Shown piece after piece: positions 9,752 to 22,452 of a stretch of DNA of 64,000 nucleotides. This DNA is from Thelephora terrestris (Eukaryota; Basidiomycota; Agaricomycetes; Thelephorales; Thelephoraceae). The notes under the pieces were generated by a model. The model was not told where the DNA came from. It searched no databases and saw only the letters and a list, made by a program, of their open reading frames with translations. A program made the position numbers and the translations under genes. How positions within the stretch are numbered: the stretch's first letter is position 1; every line of letters begins with the position of its first letter. The DNA lies in contig WIUZ02000009.1 of assembly GCA_015956445.1 (NCBI GenBank), positions 248,001 to 312,000 of the forward strand. Reading direction: 5' to 3'.

Positions 9752-12700
9752 TCAGCGTACAGGCGGCATCGAGTAGCGAATGACGGTGTCGTACGGAACT
9801 ACGTTCTTCTGAATGTACGGGCCCATGATTTCAGCGTGTTTGCGGAGGTATCCCTTGAAGGCGTCGCTTTGCCAACGGCCCTTGGCCTTGACAACGTCGA
9901 AGGGGACACCTCGTAGGAGGTACTCTAGAGTTGAGCCGACGCGAATTCCATGGCCTTGCAATTTGGGAAGATTGTTGTCCTTGATGATCTTGTTGATTCG
10001 TGTTAGAAAGATGTTCTTCGTCATGGGCCGCATAGTGTTCTCGTGCTTGTAAGCAAAAAGGTGGCTGTCTTTGGGCGGGTTGTTGATCCTTAGATGGTTT
10101 AGGAGAGCGCTCTTCGGGTCGGTGACGCCATCCTGCTCGGCCCAAAAGATGTCTTCACCTTTTTCTCTGGCGGCCTTGGTCCAGGGTATGAAGATGACGG
10201 TCTGTTTGAGCTCGTTCCTGTCAGGTACGTCATGTTTGACGTCTGAGACTTTGACGTGCGTCTCGGGATTGAAGCCGTCCAATTTTGGCACGGTTACTTC
10301 CCCGAGTCGTGCGGTTCCCCAGAAGGCGGTTGTTAGACAGGCAAGAATGGCGGCGTCCTTCGGGTCGTTCGTTTTCAGGATCTGGCAGATGGCGGTGAGG
10401 ATGTCCATGGTCCAAGGTTTTTTCTCCTTTTTCCTCGACTCTTTGGGCGAAAGCTTGTTACCCGCCTTAAATAGCGCTTCTATTTCATTGGAGTTTAGGT
10501 CCCATGTGATGCCATGTATGATGTGCCAGGCTCTGATGCCGTAGACGTAGTTCCTTATTGTGGACCCGCCGTATGTGCCAACGCAGTCTGCTATGAAGCT
10601 GGCGAGGACTGTTGGGTTGACGGGTGATCGATGGTCTTCGTCGATGTTTCTGAGGTCGCAATAGTCGTGGAAGGCGCCCAGACCGGTTCCGTACGTGGCT
10701 CGTGTGGTGGGGGCAAAGGCGTCTTCTAGAACGGCCTTGATGCGTTCTAGGTCTCGGTTTTGGAGGTTGGTGGGACGTCCTTTTATGTCCAGTGTGTTCC
10801 GCGCGTTGCTGGGTGTCCATATGCGGAGACGTTCGGGTATGGCGCAGTCGGGTCGCAGGGGTGAGGGTTTTATCGGGGCTAGCTGAGCACTGTCTCTGGC
10901 TGCAACGTGGTCTTGCGACACGAGAGATGCGCTTATTGCTTCTACGATCTTAGAGCGCTTGCGTTGCGGGATCTGACTGATCGTCCGCACTGCGGTTCGC
11001 TTGGTGCCTCCTGAACCGTTCGAACTGGGGAATGGGGAGTTTTGGTTCTGGAGGAACGCCGTCAGAAGAAGATTGCTCGCAAGGATGGCGGGGGGCATCG
11101 AAATCGATGACAAAGGGTTCGAGCTCCTTCGGGAGTTCGATTTGGGGGAGGAGGAGGTGTCTGGGGGGGTATATGCCTCTCGAGGGACCGTCTGCTGGGT
11201 TCTGTGAGGTGTTGACGTATCTTGTGGTGAGAACTGTGTCGTGTTTTTCCAGTAGGCTGTGAATTCGTTTGAAGACACGATTGGTTTCGATGTTTCTGCT
11301 CCTGCCTGTCCACCATCCTTCGACGACCCCGTTGTTGTCGCCGTGAATTTTGATACCTGCGAGAGACTGATGTTTGAGAATAAGTCTGACGAGGAGTTCC
11401 ATTGCAACGGCTTCGGCCCATCCGATGTCACGGCCTTGGCTTTTCCAGCCTGGGAGAAGTCTCCATGCTCGCCATTTGTTGCCGAGGATAACGCCAAGGC
11501 CAGTGGATGAACTGGCGTCCGAGTAGCCATGGACGTCTGTGATCTGTCGGTCGCCTGGGATCTCTCGAGAGAGGGATGGGCGTGAGAACGTTCTCTGCCA
11601 CCAGATCAAGTCTTCGTTGAGAAGTTTGGGTGCATGACGTGGCGTGAATGGGCGCTCGTGAAACGAGGCCATCATTTTTCGAAGATGGTGAGGTACGCTC
11701 TCCCTTGCGGGACAATGTGACAGGCGTATAAGAGTTTTCCATACAACTTCTCCGTGTCCTCTAAGGTGTGCGCTGGCCTTTGCCTCCATTCCATTATTGC
11801 CTGTATGTACTTTTCCTTCTTCGGATTAGGTAGAGCGACCCTCTTTTGGTCTAAGTCCCATGACAGGCCGGCGAAAACTATTCTTGAGCTAAATCATAAT
11901 GGCACGTCTTTGGAGTGTTCCCAGGGGATTCCCAACGGTCTGGTGGTTTCGTCTATTTCACTGAAGCCGTAGGGGTACGTCTGACCCTCGTCTTCCTGCT
12001 CGCGGATTAGTTGCAGGGGGAAGGCGAGACTTTCTGCGAAATGTTCAGCGCCCGTTTCGGCGAGTGTTTGGCCCTTAAACCATAGGCGCCCTCCGGTCTG
12101 AATCTCCCCTCCGTTGAGTTCAAGGGTTTTTCGGTTGCGCTCTCGTTGATCATTGTATGCATCAATGGCTTCCTTTGGGATTCTGATAAAAATGAAGTCG
12201 TCTACCCATTTGAGTATCGGGCCGATTCCCTTTGCCCGGAGGATGTCTGCGAGAGCGTCCCCGAAGAGGCCAAAAAGTCCCCCTGCGGTTGCGCACCCAA
12301 AACTGTTGCTCGTGTTGAGCGCGAACTGATCCTGATCGTTTGAGATGCGGATTACCACCCCAGGCCATTGATTTTCGTGCAAGGGTATGATCCTGTACGC
12401 TTCGGCAATGTCCCTGGTTGCTGCTTGCGAACCTGGGGGAAGGTTTCTTATCAAGGTGCACATTGTCTTGAACGTGCCCCACGTGCATGGGAATTGGTCC
12501 GAGTTGAGAGAGGCATTAATCGAGGGAATTGGGTGGTTGTTGTGCGGATGAGATAGGTTCTGTATTAGACGATATTTGCCTGGCTTTCCGGCTTTTGGAA
12601 CAAGCGATAGGGGAGAGGATTGGAAAGGGCCTATTTCGGCTTCGAGTTCCTCCCTCGAAAAGGGGCCGAGGTATCTTCCTTTGTCAAATTCGACTTGAAT

Positions 12701-14165
12701 CATGCTATTAAACGCTTCGCGCAATGTTAGAGTAGATTGTTTATTAGGGGGCGTGTAGGTTTGGCGTAGTCGTGGGATGCCGGCGTATGCGCCGCAACGT
12801 ATGTACTCGTGTATCTGCGGGTATCTCTTATGTAGACATGCTTTGCGTAATTCAAGATTCCATTGCTCAGCGACGAGCGGGGTCCGTGGGTAAAGCCTTC
12901 TGCGCGCGATCGCAGTCTTGGGCTCCGTGGTCCTTGTTGCCGCATCCTGAGCATTCGTGGATATGACCGGATGATTTTTCGCGGCATCCGACGAGTTGGT
13001 TCCAATTGCTGCATAAGATACGTCCCTTGCCGTCGATGATACGCCCGTCCTCTGATCGGGAACAGACAGTATGGGTCTTGCCGTCCCAGAGGAGAGCAAC
13101 TCGGCAGTTACGTAGCGAGTGTTTTTTCCTCCCGAGGCAGATGGGACAGGCGGGGACGGCGTACGTCGCTTGCTCTGTGCTGGACCTCCGAAATCGGCGG
13201 TTGGGGGATCTTTCCCTTGGGGACCTTGATCTGGAGGACCTTTGTCTTCCCATGCCTCTATCGCGTTTCCTTGTTCTACCCCTATCCCTTTGACCGGGCT
13301 GCGTCTCGATAGTTTCCCTGCGAGATAGCATTGCTACCTGTCTCTGGAGTTCGTTGGCTTGCCTCTGAGACTCCATTGCTATTCTCCGCATGTCTTCGTG
13401 GTCGCTGTCGCGTACCTTGTTTTCGAGCTCGGCGAGGAGTTTTTCGCTGATGCGGCTGATGTTGAAGGGATCACCCCTTCCTCTGAGGGCCTGGTGCCAT
13501 AGTTTGCGTGCGACGGCGTGATATAGGATTAGTGCTCTCGTGTTTTTACCACTGGCTTTGAGACCTTCTAAGCCGATGTAGAATTCTGCGAGGGCAATTG
13601 TGAGCTTTTGATTCCAGCCGACTTGGTTCGCTGTGGCGATTAGCTTGTGTCGGGCCGTCATGATCTGTTCCCATGTGAGGTGCTCGTCTGTGATGGCGTT
13701 AGGGGAGGCTTTGGTGGCTTTCATTGGTTGTAGCGAGACGGGTCCAGTTCCCGTCCCGAGCAAGTTGAAGACGTTGTCGGCGGCTGTGAGAGTTGTTTTG
13801 CTTGCCTCGTTGCAACCCTCGGTGGTGAAATACCAGAGTTCTACGTATTCGATGTTCTCCGTCCGTCTGATTGCAAACTCGCACGGATGGTGTGGGATTT
13901 GACTTGAGATGGTGGCATCTTGATCGAAGTCAACAAATGTAGCTTTTTTCCTGGGTGGCGACCTGGGCTCTTCATTCGCCGGGGGTGTGAGGGGGCGTGG
14001 GGGTTCCCGAGGTGGTTCTGGGATTGGATCTTCTAGCAAGGCTTGAATGGAAGCTCTCAACCTTGTATCCGCCTCTTCCTCGGTGCACTGATGCCTTTCC
14101 ATGAGTCTTTCTCTGGCGCGTGTTAGGATGTCCATGTTCTCTTCAGGAGGATCCTGGTCTGGCAT
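9752..14165 (-). mobile_element. DIRS-superfamily (Ngaro-like) tyrosine-recombinase retrotransposon fossil, core
   Basis: The parts, in transcription order on the minus strand, are as follows. A Gag-like protein (12867-14165) has a basic RS-rich stretch and Cys/His clusters. A reverse transcriptase (11894-13099) has a WVDDF-type catalytic box. An RNase H-like segment spans 10950-11789. A tyrosine recombinase (9752-11530, catalytic part in its C-terminal half) has HGIR and a GRW..Y pattern. The gag, RT, RH, YR order and the recombinase in place of a DDE integrase point to the DIRS superfamily, Ngaro-like branch, known from Agaricomycetes. Coding blocks are long, so the copy looks largely whole and fairly young. 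I could not find the terminal split repeats; the outer limits lie somewhere between about 9320 and 14600. It sits between array pairs 2 and 3. Confidence 0.82.
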
Positions 14166-14635
14166 GCTTCAGGGGGGGGGGAAGTGGAGTGTTTGGAGGT
14201 GAGGTGGTTTGGTGACGTGTGAGCGGAACCGGTGTTCGATTGGAGATATTTCGGGGATGCAGAGGTGCGGGAAATTCTCTTAAAGAGTGTGGTGTGTAGT
14301 ATTGATTCGAGTATGATAGGTATATGATTATAGGAGAGAAGAGGGAAATAATAAAGAAAACGAGGGCGATGGAGAGGCGACCGAGTGTGAGGAGGTGGTG
14401 ATGCTCTCGAAAGAGCAACACGTGCCGAATCACACTCGATTCGCAAAGACATAAGTCTTTTGCTTCCGATCGTGCCTCACTGCACCAAGACTCGCAAACT
14501 AGGGTAGCGCCCAAAAATGAAAATTTCGCAAGCCCCATCCACATCTCTACATCATACCACAACCGATTCGTTATCAGTGAAGGTACAGGGTTTGCTCAGT
14601 CCAACTTTTGGCGGCGGAGGTCACCCTGGTTTCTC
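14166..14635. other. Right part of the retroelement and flank, no host gene
   Basis: This is non-coding sequence between the Gag-like block and the end of the next coiled-coil gene. It starts with a G run (14169-14178). It probably contains the 5' untranslated and terminal part of the element on its right side. No repeat matching the left flank was recognised by eye. Confidence 0.4.
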
Positions 14636-15951
14636 CTAATCTATGTCGCTATCACGACTCTCAGGCATCCCCGAGCCCATAACGTCCTTCTCCAAAACAA
14701 CTTTGGTTTTTAGCAGAACGTCCACGCGCCGAGTCTGGCCTGGGCCCCCGCATACACTCCTACCGACACCTAGTTCCGTCACCCCAGCAACCCCGTCCCC
14801 TTGATCCGGATTAGCGGGAGAACCGTTGGGTTCAAATTCATTAACCATCCTTGCGCTATCGAACGCGGTGCCTGGGGTTTCGAAAAGGAGGGACATGTCG
14901 CTGGATGAGACATCCTTCATAAACGCACACTCTAGACGTAGTGCAATTCGGATGATTGATTCTATCCCTCCAAGTGCCAAGGCTTCGACCAATTCGAGCG
15001 ACTGCTCCTTGGACGAGAATGATCCTGTTTCGTCGAGGATATTCGCCAACTCCTCCACCAACGGTGCGGAATGGGGTGGTGGTAGAGAAAGATAGGTGTG
15101 GGTCAACGACCTCCACCCGGCAGAAACCGCTTGCCCCTCTACCAATTGTAAGTTACGTGGTGCAAGTGTACAGCCTGGTGCAGGGTATTGCGATGCTCAC
15201 CAGAGTCAGACAACCTTTGATAAACTGATCCAAATGGGATCAACTCTGGGTAGTGAGCCCATCTCGACGTCATTCTTGCCACCTGGTAACAGAAACAAGA
15301 CTGTAGCTGGAAGGTCAAACCCACGGGGTCTCGGTTGCGGGCGAGTTGAGCAAGGGCGGGAACGTGGGCCAGGGGAGCGGAATCGACGTTCACTGAGTTG
15401 GTGGCCTGGGAAGATTGAGACTTCTCCCATCCCTCTGTTAGGTTGACTGCGACCTGGTAAATGTTCTCGTTAAGATCACGGACGATATCCAACACTTCCG
15501 CCTCAGACAGGCGGTCGGCCGTGGATAGGAATGCCTGTGCCCCGGTGAGCTCTGCGGACCTCGTCGCCAACAGTTCTTCGGTTTGTTCCAACCGTTTCTC
15601 CGTCGTTCGAAAGCGTTGGGTTCGTCTCTGCGCCTCCTCCTCGTAAAAATTCTGCATCGCCTTGATCTGGTGCTCCAGTTCCGCAATCCGACCCCCACTG
15701 CTCTCGTACGCCTCCCTCAGCTCCTCTTTCTCCGTTCTCAGCCTTGCAATTTCAGCGTCCCGTCTCTTGACTCGTCTCTTCAGTTCACCTACCTCCCTTC
15801 GCAATTGCCTCACCTCCTCAGCCCCCGCGTCATGCGGTCTCTCCTCTTCCTCCGTGCCATTTCCTATTTCTTCGAATGATTCGGACGGCGAAGCAGGTCG
15901 ATCCCGGGCGTTGCCAAACAGAAGATCGGAGAAAGTGCCGACCAAACCCAT
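14636..15951 (-). CDS. Coiled-coil partner protein, subtype B (pair 3)
   Basis: The start is ATG at 15949-15951 (MGLVGTFSDLLFGN), directly preceded on the coding strand by GCCACACT. Upstream in-frame codons are not ATG. An acidic linker leads into a long coiled coil (roughly residues 40-130, pattern REVGELKRRVKRRDAEIARL). It is followed by ELTGAQAFLSTADRLSEAE, DIVRDLNENIYQVAVNLTE and the C-terminal domain (GQAVSAGWRSLTHTYL, then LLKTKVVLEKDVMGSG). An intron near 15150-15200 separates the two blocks. The product is about 420 residues, the usual length in this array. It shares a 218-base promoter with the Hsp70-like gene at 16170. The molecular role is unknown; the coiled coil suggests oligomer or partner binding. 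Confidence 0.82.
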
Positions 15952-16169
15952 AGTGTGGCTGGTGGGGAATGGCTCATGCAAATACGCACAATCGGAGCAC
16001 GTGGGAGTGTACCCTTCCACTTTCGAAACTTGACGGGATCAAGTACCGCTGATAACCGCGGCTGACCATCGTGCTTCACTTTTACGTAAAGCCAAAGTGT
16101 GGCCGTGTTCGAAAGAAACATTTAAAGTCGCTGGCCACTGGAGGAGGTCGCCTTCCCCAAACAACCATC
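15952..16169. promoter_or_regulatory. Bidirectional promoter of pair 3
   Basis: This 218-base gap has AGTGTGGC twice in the same orientation. One copy (15952-15959) abuts the coiled-coil ATG and the other is at 16096-16103, upstream of a CATTTAAAG TATA-like box near 16119 on the Hsp70 side. Confidence 0.6.
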
Positions 16170-18591
16170 ATGGAAGCAGCCCGCAACGCTTATACCGGGG
16201 GTTCACGAAAACTTGTTGTCGCTCTTGACATTGGGACTACGTTCAGCGGTGCAGCGTACGCGTTGTTAGATCCCGGGGAGGTTCCAAAGATCCAATCTGT
16301 CACAAGGGAAGTATTCACTACAACCTCTCAGGTAACAACGGCGACGATTGAGATACAGGTACCTGAACACTCCGAACCTTGGATCTGCAAAAGTCTCCTC
16401 TGTATTGTATTACGACCGCGACGGCAACTTTTGCGGCATTGACAACGGAGTGGATTTTCAAGATGATGACGCTTTCCTGAGGATCAAATGGTGAGTGGCT
16501 CTAATATAATCGGCTACCTAAGACGCTGAAATACGGCAGGTGGAAGTTACTGATCTCGCCCACTGAACCATCTGCCGCGATGAAGGATCAAACGACCACG
16601 GAACTCCCGAAGGGAAAAACCATAGTTAACGTCTTCGCAGATTTTATGGGTTATCTTTTTCAGTCGACCAAGGCATTGTTCAAGACATCGGAGCCGAATG
16701 GAGACCTCAGATGGGACTCCGTTTCGAACAGCATCGAATTGATTTTGACCCACCCCAACGGATGGGGGGGTCCACAGCAAGCACAACTGCGGACCGCGGC
16801 GATCGAAGCAGGAATCGTCGCTGACACTCCCGTCGGACGGTCTAGCGTTCACTTTGTGACAGAAGGCGAGGCAAGTTTCAACTTCTGCGCCACCAATACT
16901 CAGGCGGGGAAAGACCTAAAGGTGTGTTGCGCTGTCTCTATCCAATGCTGGACGTTTGACACGTCCTTAGCCTGGCGAGCAAGTCTTGATCATCGATGCC
17001 GGTGGCGGGACCATCGACATCAGTACCTACACAGTTATCAACAATGAGCCATTGCAGGTAGAGGAGCTGTATGAATCCGAGTGTGAGTTGGATGCATCAC
17101 GGCGTCGGTCGCTCCTTTTGAAAAAGGCCATCTTAGGTTTGCTCCAAGGTGGGGAATTCGTTACTGCGAGGGCAAGGGCGATGGCAAAAGGTGCGTCTGG
17201 GACCCTTTCCCTAGACCGATCGCTCACCAATGATCCAGAGAAGTTGAGAGGCTCCAAGTTCAACACCCCCGAGGATTTGGACGCATTCTCCCTAAGGTTC
17301 GACGAAGGAGTAAAGAGGGTTTTTTCGAGCAATCAGGCGGTTCAACACGTCAAATTTGGTTCCCCGAGGGATAACGATCCCGAGTGTGGAATCAAGGCCG
17401 GCAGGTTGGCGCTGACAGGGTGAATCGTACTCGCCCAATCTGAAGAACGGAGTCTAAACATTCATGCATCCAGATTGCAGGTGTCGGAGTTCTTCGAGCC
17501 CTCGATCCAATCCACAGTGGATTCTATCCGAGAAAACTTCAGCGAGCGCCTTGCCGCTGATTCGGTTTGTAGCTTCAGGTTCTCTCAAAGTTTTCTTAGT
17601 GCTGATTTTTCTTGAACAGTTCGCGTTTCTGGTCGGTGGCTTCGCCACGAGTCCGTGGTTTTCAGCACAGCTTGAGGAGCGGCTCCTGAACATTGGGTTC
17701 AAGTTCTGCAAGCCGGAGACGCATACGTGGGTGGTTTATCTATGTGGTCGAGGCAGGCTGTAACTGCATTTGTCTTATAGCAATAAAGCCGTCGCGGTCG
17801 GGGCAGCCGCATTCTATGTCGATCATCTCGTGATAGGCAGGATCTCAAAATTCACATACGGTGTGCCTTATGGCATCACGTACGAACCCTCCGACCCAGA
17901 GCACGTCCAGCGTAAGCATAAGTCATACATTGATCCTTTGGGAGAAAGGAGCGTTCCAGGTCGCTTCAAGAGAATGCTCTCGCGGGTTGGTCATGCACAA
18001 TCCCCACCCAGTTTTCCCAATCAGACTCCTCCCTGTAGGGCACTAAGGTTCTGGAGGATCGAGAGATTAGAAGAAGCTTCTGCTGGTTGTCCGAGGTCTC
18101 CCCAATTCAACACATTTACCCACAAATATTCAAATACAAAGGGACTGCAGATGCGCCCAAATGGGTTGACACGGAACAAGGTAAGGCATCAAGCCTCCCC
18201 TACTACGTTGCGAAAACTGCTTAGGGCCAAAAATAGACAAGTTCGAGACGTTATGCTCCGTCAAGGCGGACCTCTCTAGCGCCCCGCACCAAAAGCCCAA
18301 GCACAAAGGAAAGACGTGCTACGTCACGGAGGCTGATGTGATTTTACTTGTGGGCCTCACAGAGCTCAAGGCCCAGGTCAGCTGGATTGACTCCGAGACG
18401 GTAAATACACATTTCGTTCTACGCGTGTGCAGCTACCTTACCCAGTTCTGTGCGACCTCAGGGGAAAGAGAGAAGGTTTGTGGCATGATTTACTGAGTTT
18501 CTTCCCCAGGCTGAATTCGATCTTCAGAAGCGATGCTGTGGTTGTCTACGACAACCCTTCGGAGAGGATCACTGAAAGTGACACCGAATGA
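16170..18591 (+). CDS. Hsp70-like (HSPA12-type) ATPase, subtype B (pair 3)
   Basis: The start is ATG at 16170 (MEAARNAYTGGSRKLVVALD). ATPase signatures are ALDIGTTFSGAAYALLDPG, IIDAGGGTIDISTY (near 16986) and VGGFATSPWF (near 17630). An exon ends with the conserved FGSPRDNDPECGIKAGRLAL. The C-terminal exons include FKYKGTADAPKWVDTEQ and LLVGLTELKAQVSW. The last exon starts with SDAVVVYDNPSER and ends at TGA 18589-18591, without the PPPRYEDFDPDW tail of subtype A. About 12 exons. I saw no internal stop in the exons read. It is paired with the coiled-coil gene at 14636. Within the array it is closest to the genes at 30199 and 34711. Confidence 0.86.
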
Positions 18592-18907
18592 TGTGTGGAG
18601 TGACTGGCTTAGTTACCAGTTCTGCCTTACTTTTGTGATAACAACGGTTGACTCATCCATATCACCGGCCAATGGCCAATCGCGAGGAGTATGGTACTGT
18701 CGTGAGCTCGAGGGAGACTGAGAGAAGGCAAGCTGACAAAATCCATGCGGGGGTTCCCCTTCGGATTCAGACTCAAAACAGAAACATCGTGGTGACTCAA
18801 CTACCCTCGCCGGCCTCCCTGTTACTACAAAGGTCCCAGAAAGATGAACCTGAGCCAGTGATGTGCGGTTGATGGCTGATACTACGTACGGCCAGCCTAT
18901 CATGACC

Positions 18908-19099
18908 TCAAGTGGCATAGCGTCCCCGGTCGAATAGATTTTCTAGATGAGATCGTGACGACCTACATTTCTCCCAATCTTTGGTCGAGTTTACCGCAGC
19001 TTGAAATACGTTCTCGGTCAGGTCACGAATGGTGATCAACAGTGTGCCTTTCTCACCCGTCATCGAGGACTCAAGGATCGCGAACTCCGTCGACGTCAA
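18908..19099 (-). pseudogene. Relic of a coiled-coil partner gene
   Basis: Only a short piece is recognisable. On the minus strand IRDLTENVFQAAVNSTKDWE matches the core LGIVRDLNENIFQAAANLTEEWE of the coiled-coil family. It lies about where a partner of the Hsp70-like gene at 19566 would be expected. The rest of 18592-19565 shows no coding block of the family, so this partner has been lost by deletion and decay while the Hsp70 gene remains readable. Confidence 0.65.
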
Positions 19100-19565
19100 G
19101 CTCGCTCCCCCTTTGGTTCTTGTGGGCTGGTCTGCCTAGTGACTCTGGACGGAAGTCTTCCTAGTCTCGGGTTTCCCCTATCTGAACGTCGGTTTTGGCC
19201 TCTATCCTACCACGACGTCCCCCCAACGTTAATCTGTTTCTTCGGATTCTGGTATTCTCCACTCCCTAAGGTTTGGTTGGTGTCACATCACTGGCTTCTT
19301 GCAGTACGAGCGCACGATGCTGTCGCTGAAATGGGGTTTGAAGCGTGGGAGGTGGAACAGGAGTGAAAAGCCGGGCGTAGCACTATTCCTCGCGGGGTGG
19401 CAGACAACTTTTGAGGCTGAAATGAATCACGTCAAGAGCCTTCACATTCGTAGGCGCCCTTGGTAGGTCGCCCGCCCGGCAGCACGTGCGGCGCTCTCCC
19501 TTGAGAGGAAGGCGTGGCGGATCCCGGTGAATATATATAGTCTTCTACTTCGTCGCCGTTTCCTC

Positions 19566-21968
19566 ATGACCCGTACGCCATATACCGGTACCACTCGAAA
19601 GCTCGTTCTCGCGTTTGATATCGGCACTACGTACAGCGGTGCCGCGTATGCGTTCCTGGACCCTGACCAAGTTCCGCAAATCAACTCGGTGAACAAGTGA
19701 GCTCTTCCACTGCTCTGCTGCCTGATAACCGTGAATAACTGGAGGCAGGTACCTCGACAACCCAAACATTGGATCGGCGAAAGTTCCTTCAATCTTGTAT
19801 TACGACCAAGACGGAAACTTCAAGGGCGTCGAGAACGGAACGGGGCTACAGGACGACGAAACTCTCCTTCGGTTGCGATGGTTCGTCTCCACGAAATATC
19901 CTTCTTCCCCGTTATTCACGGTCACAGGTGGAAGCTCCTGCTCGGACCCACAGAGCCGCCTGAGGCCCTGAAGAAATACATGAGTAAAGACCTCCCGAAG
20001 GGGAAAACCATCGTCGATGTCTTCGCAGACCTAATGCGTTATCTCTTCAATTCTACGAAATCCCTCTTCATTTCCTCCGACCAGAACGGAGAGCTCCGCT
20101 GGAACTCGGTCGCTGACAAAATTGAACTCATATTGACCCATCCCAACGGGTGGGGTGGTCCGCAACAAAGTCAACTCCGGACTGCAGCTATAAGAGCGGA
20201 GATCATCCCTGACACCCCAGAGGGACGCGCCAGGGTCCACTTTGTGACAGAAGGAGAGGCGAGCTTCAACTTCTGTGCTACTCACACTGAGGCGGGCGAA
20301 AACTTCAAGGTTTGGCATCTCTTGTGTTACTTTTCACTCGCATTGAACTTTATGACGCGTCAATAGCACGGCGATAAGGTGCTAGTTGTCGACGCGGGCG
20401 GGGGAACGATCGATATAAGTTCCTATGTCGTGACCGACGTTGAACCCTTACAAGTCGAGGAGCTGTTCCAGCCTCAATGTCAGTCAACTTTTTACTTTTG
20501 CTTGTTCAATCACTGAGATACCCCGTAAGGTTTGCTAGAGGGCGGAGAAATCGTTACAGGGAGGGCAACGGAGATAGCCTCAGGTCGGTCCAAATAATCT
20601 TCCGTTGTACTTCGTGCTCAACCGCGAGTAGAACAACTGAAAAAATCAACGTTCAATACCCCTGAAGATATCGCATCTTTTTCCCAAAAGTTTGACGAAG
20701 GCTTGAAGAGAGTATTCTTCGACGACAAGGGAACGAAGTACGTCAAATTCGGTGGCCTGAGGGACCACGACCCCCAGCATGGGATCAAGGGGGGGAAGCT
20801 GGCGCTAACAGGGTAATCCACTGGACATCCTCTCCCCGCACTCATCCCTGCTCACATCCCCCGTGTGCAGGATGCAAGTGTCTTCGTTTTTCGAACCCTC
20901 CATCAACTTCACAGTGGAATGCATCCGGGAGAATCTCACTGGAGTCCTCTCAATGGACTTGGTTCGTAGATTGGGAACCTGTTGACCTACGCACCTGAAA
21001 ATCTCTATCCAGTCTGCTTTCCTCGTTGGCGGGTTTGGCTCAAGCCCGTGGCTGGCCGATCAACTCAACCACCGGCTTTCCGATCTCGGATTGAAGTTTT
21101 TCAAGCCAGACACGAATACGTGAGAACAACCCCTCCACTTGCTGAGCGTTGAAGCCTTATCTGATATTTACGCAGCGGCAAGGCGGTTGCCGTTGGCGCT
21201 GTCTCGTTCTACATTGACCACTTTGTCAAAGCGCGGATTACAAGATTTGCATACGGCACTACGTGCTCCACCATCTACAGGCCCTCCAACCCGGACCACG
21301 TCAAACGCAAGCGCAATGCGTTCGTAGACGAGCTAGGTCATACATATGTCCCTGACGTTTTCACGACCATGCTCTCCAAGGTTTGGCACAAGATCCTCTC
21401 GGCTCACCCTGCTTACACTCATGGGAATATAGGGTACCAAAGTTCTTGAAACCCGCGTAATTCGGAAACGGGTACGCGTGACTCGTGAACGGGCTCCGGA
21501 AACCGCTGCGTACGCGCGAATCATAAAATACGACGGCAGTGAAGAGGAACCCCGGTGGATGGACGTTGAACGAGGTTCGACTTTTGGTCTTCGTGGTGAT
21601 TCCTGTGTTCGGCGCTCACGATCCGACAGACAAGTTTGAGACCTTGTGTCATGTGCATGCTGATATTTCTGCAGCACCGTCTATACCCCAACGTGGGAGT
21701 TCTGGGAAAATGTGCTATTATCGAGAATTCGACGTTGTGCTGTTGGTAGGTCTCACAGAACTGAAGGCGCAGATCCGCTGGACCGACTCTATTACCGTGC
21801 GTATCCATGAGTGGTTGCTGTTATACCACCTTTACTGACTTCCCCATCGAAAACATAGGGAATAGAGACAAGGTGACCCCTCGCGTGTCGCGTATCATAT
21901 TATACCCTGAGCTGACTTGGTTATTTTCTGATCACAGCAGCGACGCAGAGATCTTGTACGACTTGTAA
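19566..21968 (+). CDS. Hsp70-like (HSPA12-type) ATPase, subtype A, partner lost
   Basis: The start is ATG at 19566 (MTRTPYTGTTRKLVLAFD), preceded by a TATA box (ATATATATA near 19531) and a degenerate GGCGTGGCGG in place of AGTGTGGC. Exons carry FDIGTTYSGAAYAFLDPD, a THPNGWGGPQQSQLR segment, VVDAGGGTIDISSY near 20390, VGGFGSSPWLADQL near 21030 and LLVGLTELKAQIRW near 21745. The last exon reads only SDAEILYDL before TAA (21966-21968). It is therefore about 25 residues shorter than subtype A paralogues at its end. No intact coiled-coil gene faces it, unlike its relatives. Whether it still works, or works with another pair's partner, cannot be told from sequence. Confidence 0.8.
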
Positions 21969-22452
21969 GAGAATAGGTTCACTGGCCTTAAGGGTCATCC
22001 TGTTTTGTCTCTGTGGCGATTTGAGGTTTTCAACTTTTCTGTAACCTGTACCACAGTTGAACGACTGTCTAACACTCCGTTTGGCGCCTCCGGCGGAATG
22101 TAAAGAATGCACGCGCAGACCAGATGTGTACTTACGGAAACGCCACGGAAAATGTGCCACTCTCACAAACTGTGGGCGGTCTCCTCCAAGAGCTGCGACG
22201 AATGCAGGTTACCAGCTGCAGAGCATAGGCAAGAATTACCCGCAAGGCACTCATGAAGTGGGTATGTGATTAAAGCGGTCAAGTAGAAAACATCGCGCGG
22301 TACAAATAGATGGTCATTGATACAACTACTTGCTTGAACAGATAACGATCCTTCAAGGTGTTCGATAATTGGATCGGAGTGCGATGGGGGGTATAGTACG
22401 AACACGGCGATGCCACTGATACGCGTCGAGCGTCGGAACTGCGACCACATCC
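21969..22452. other. Spacer between Hsp70-like and PARP-like genes, no gene supported
   Basis: Convergent 3' ends of the Hsp70-like gene and the PARP-like gene. Minus-strand reading frames exist here and in the duplicate (25376-25843), but their starts and lengths are not conserved between the two copies, so I do not call a gene. Confidence 0.5.
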
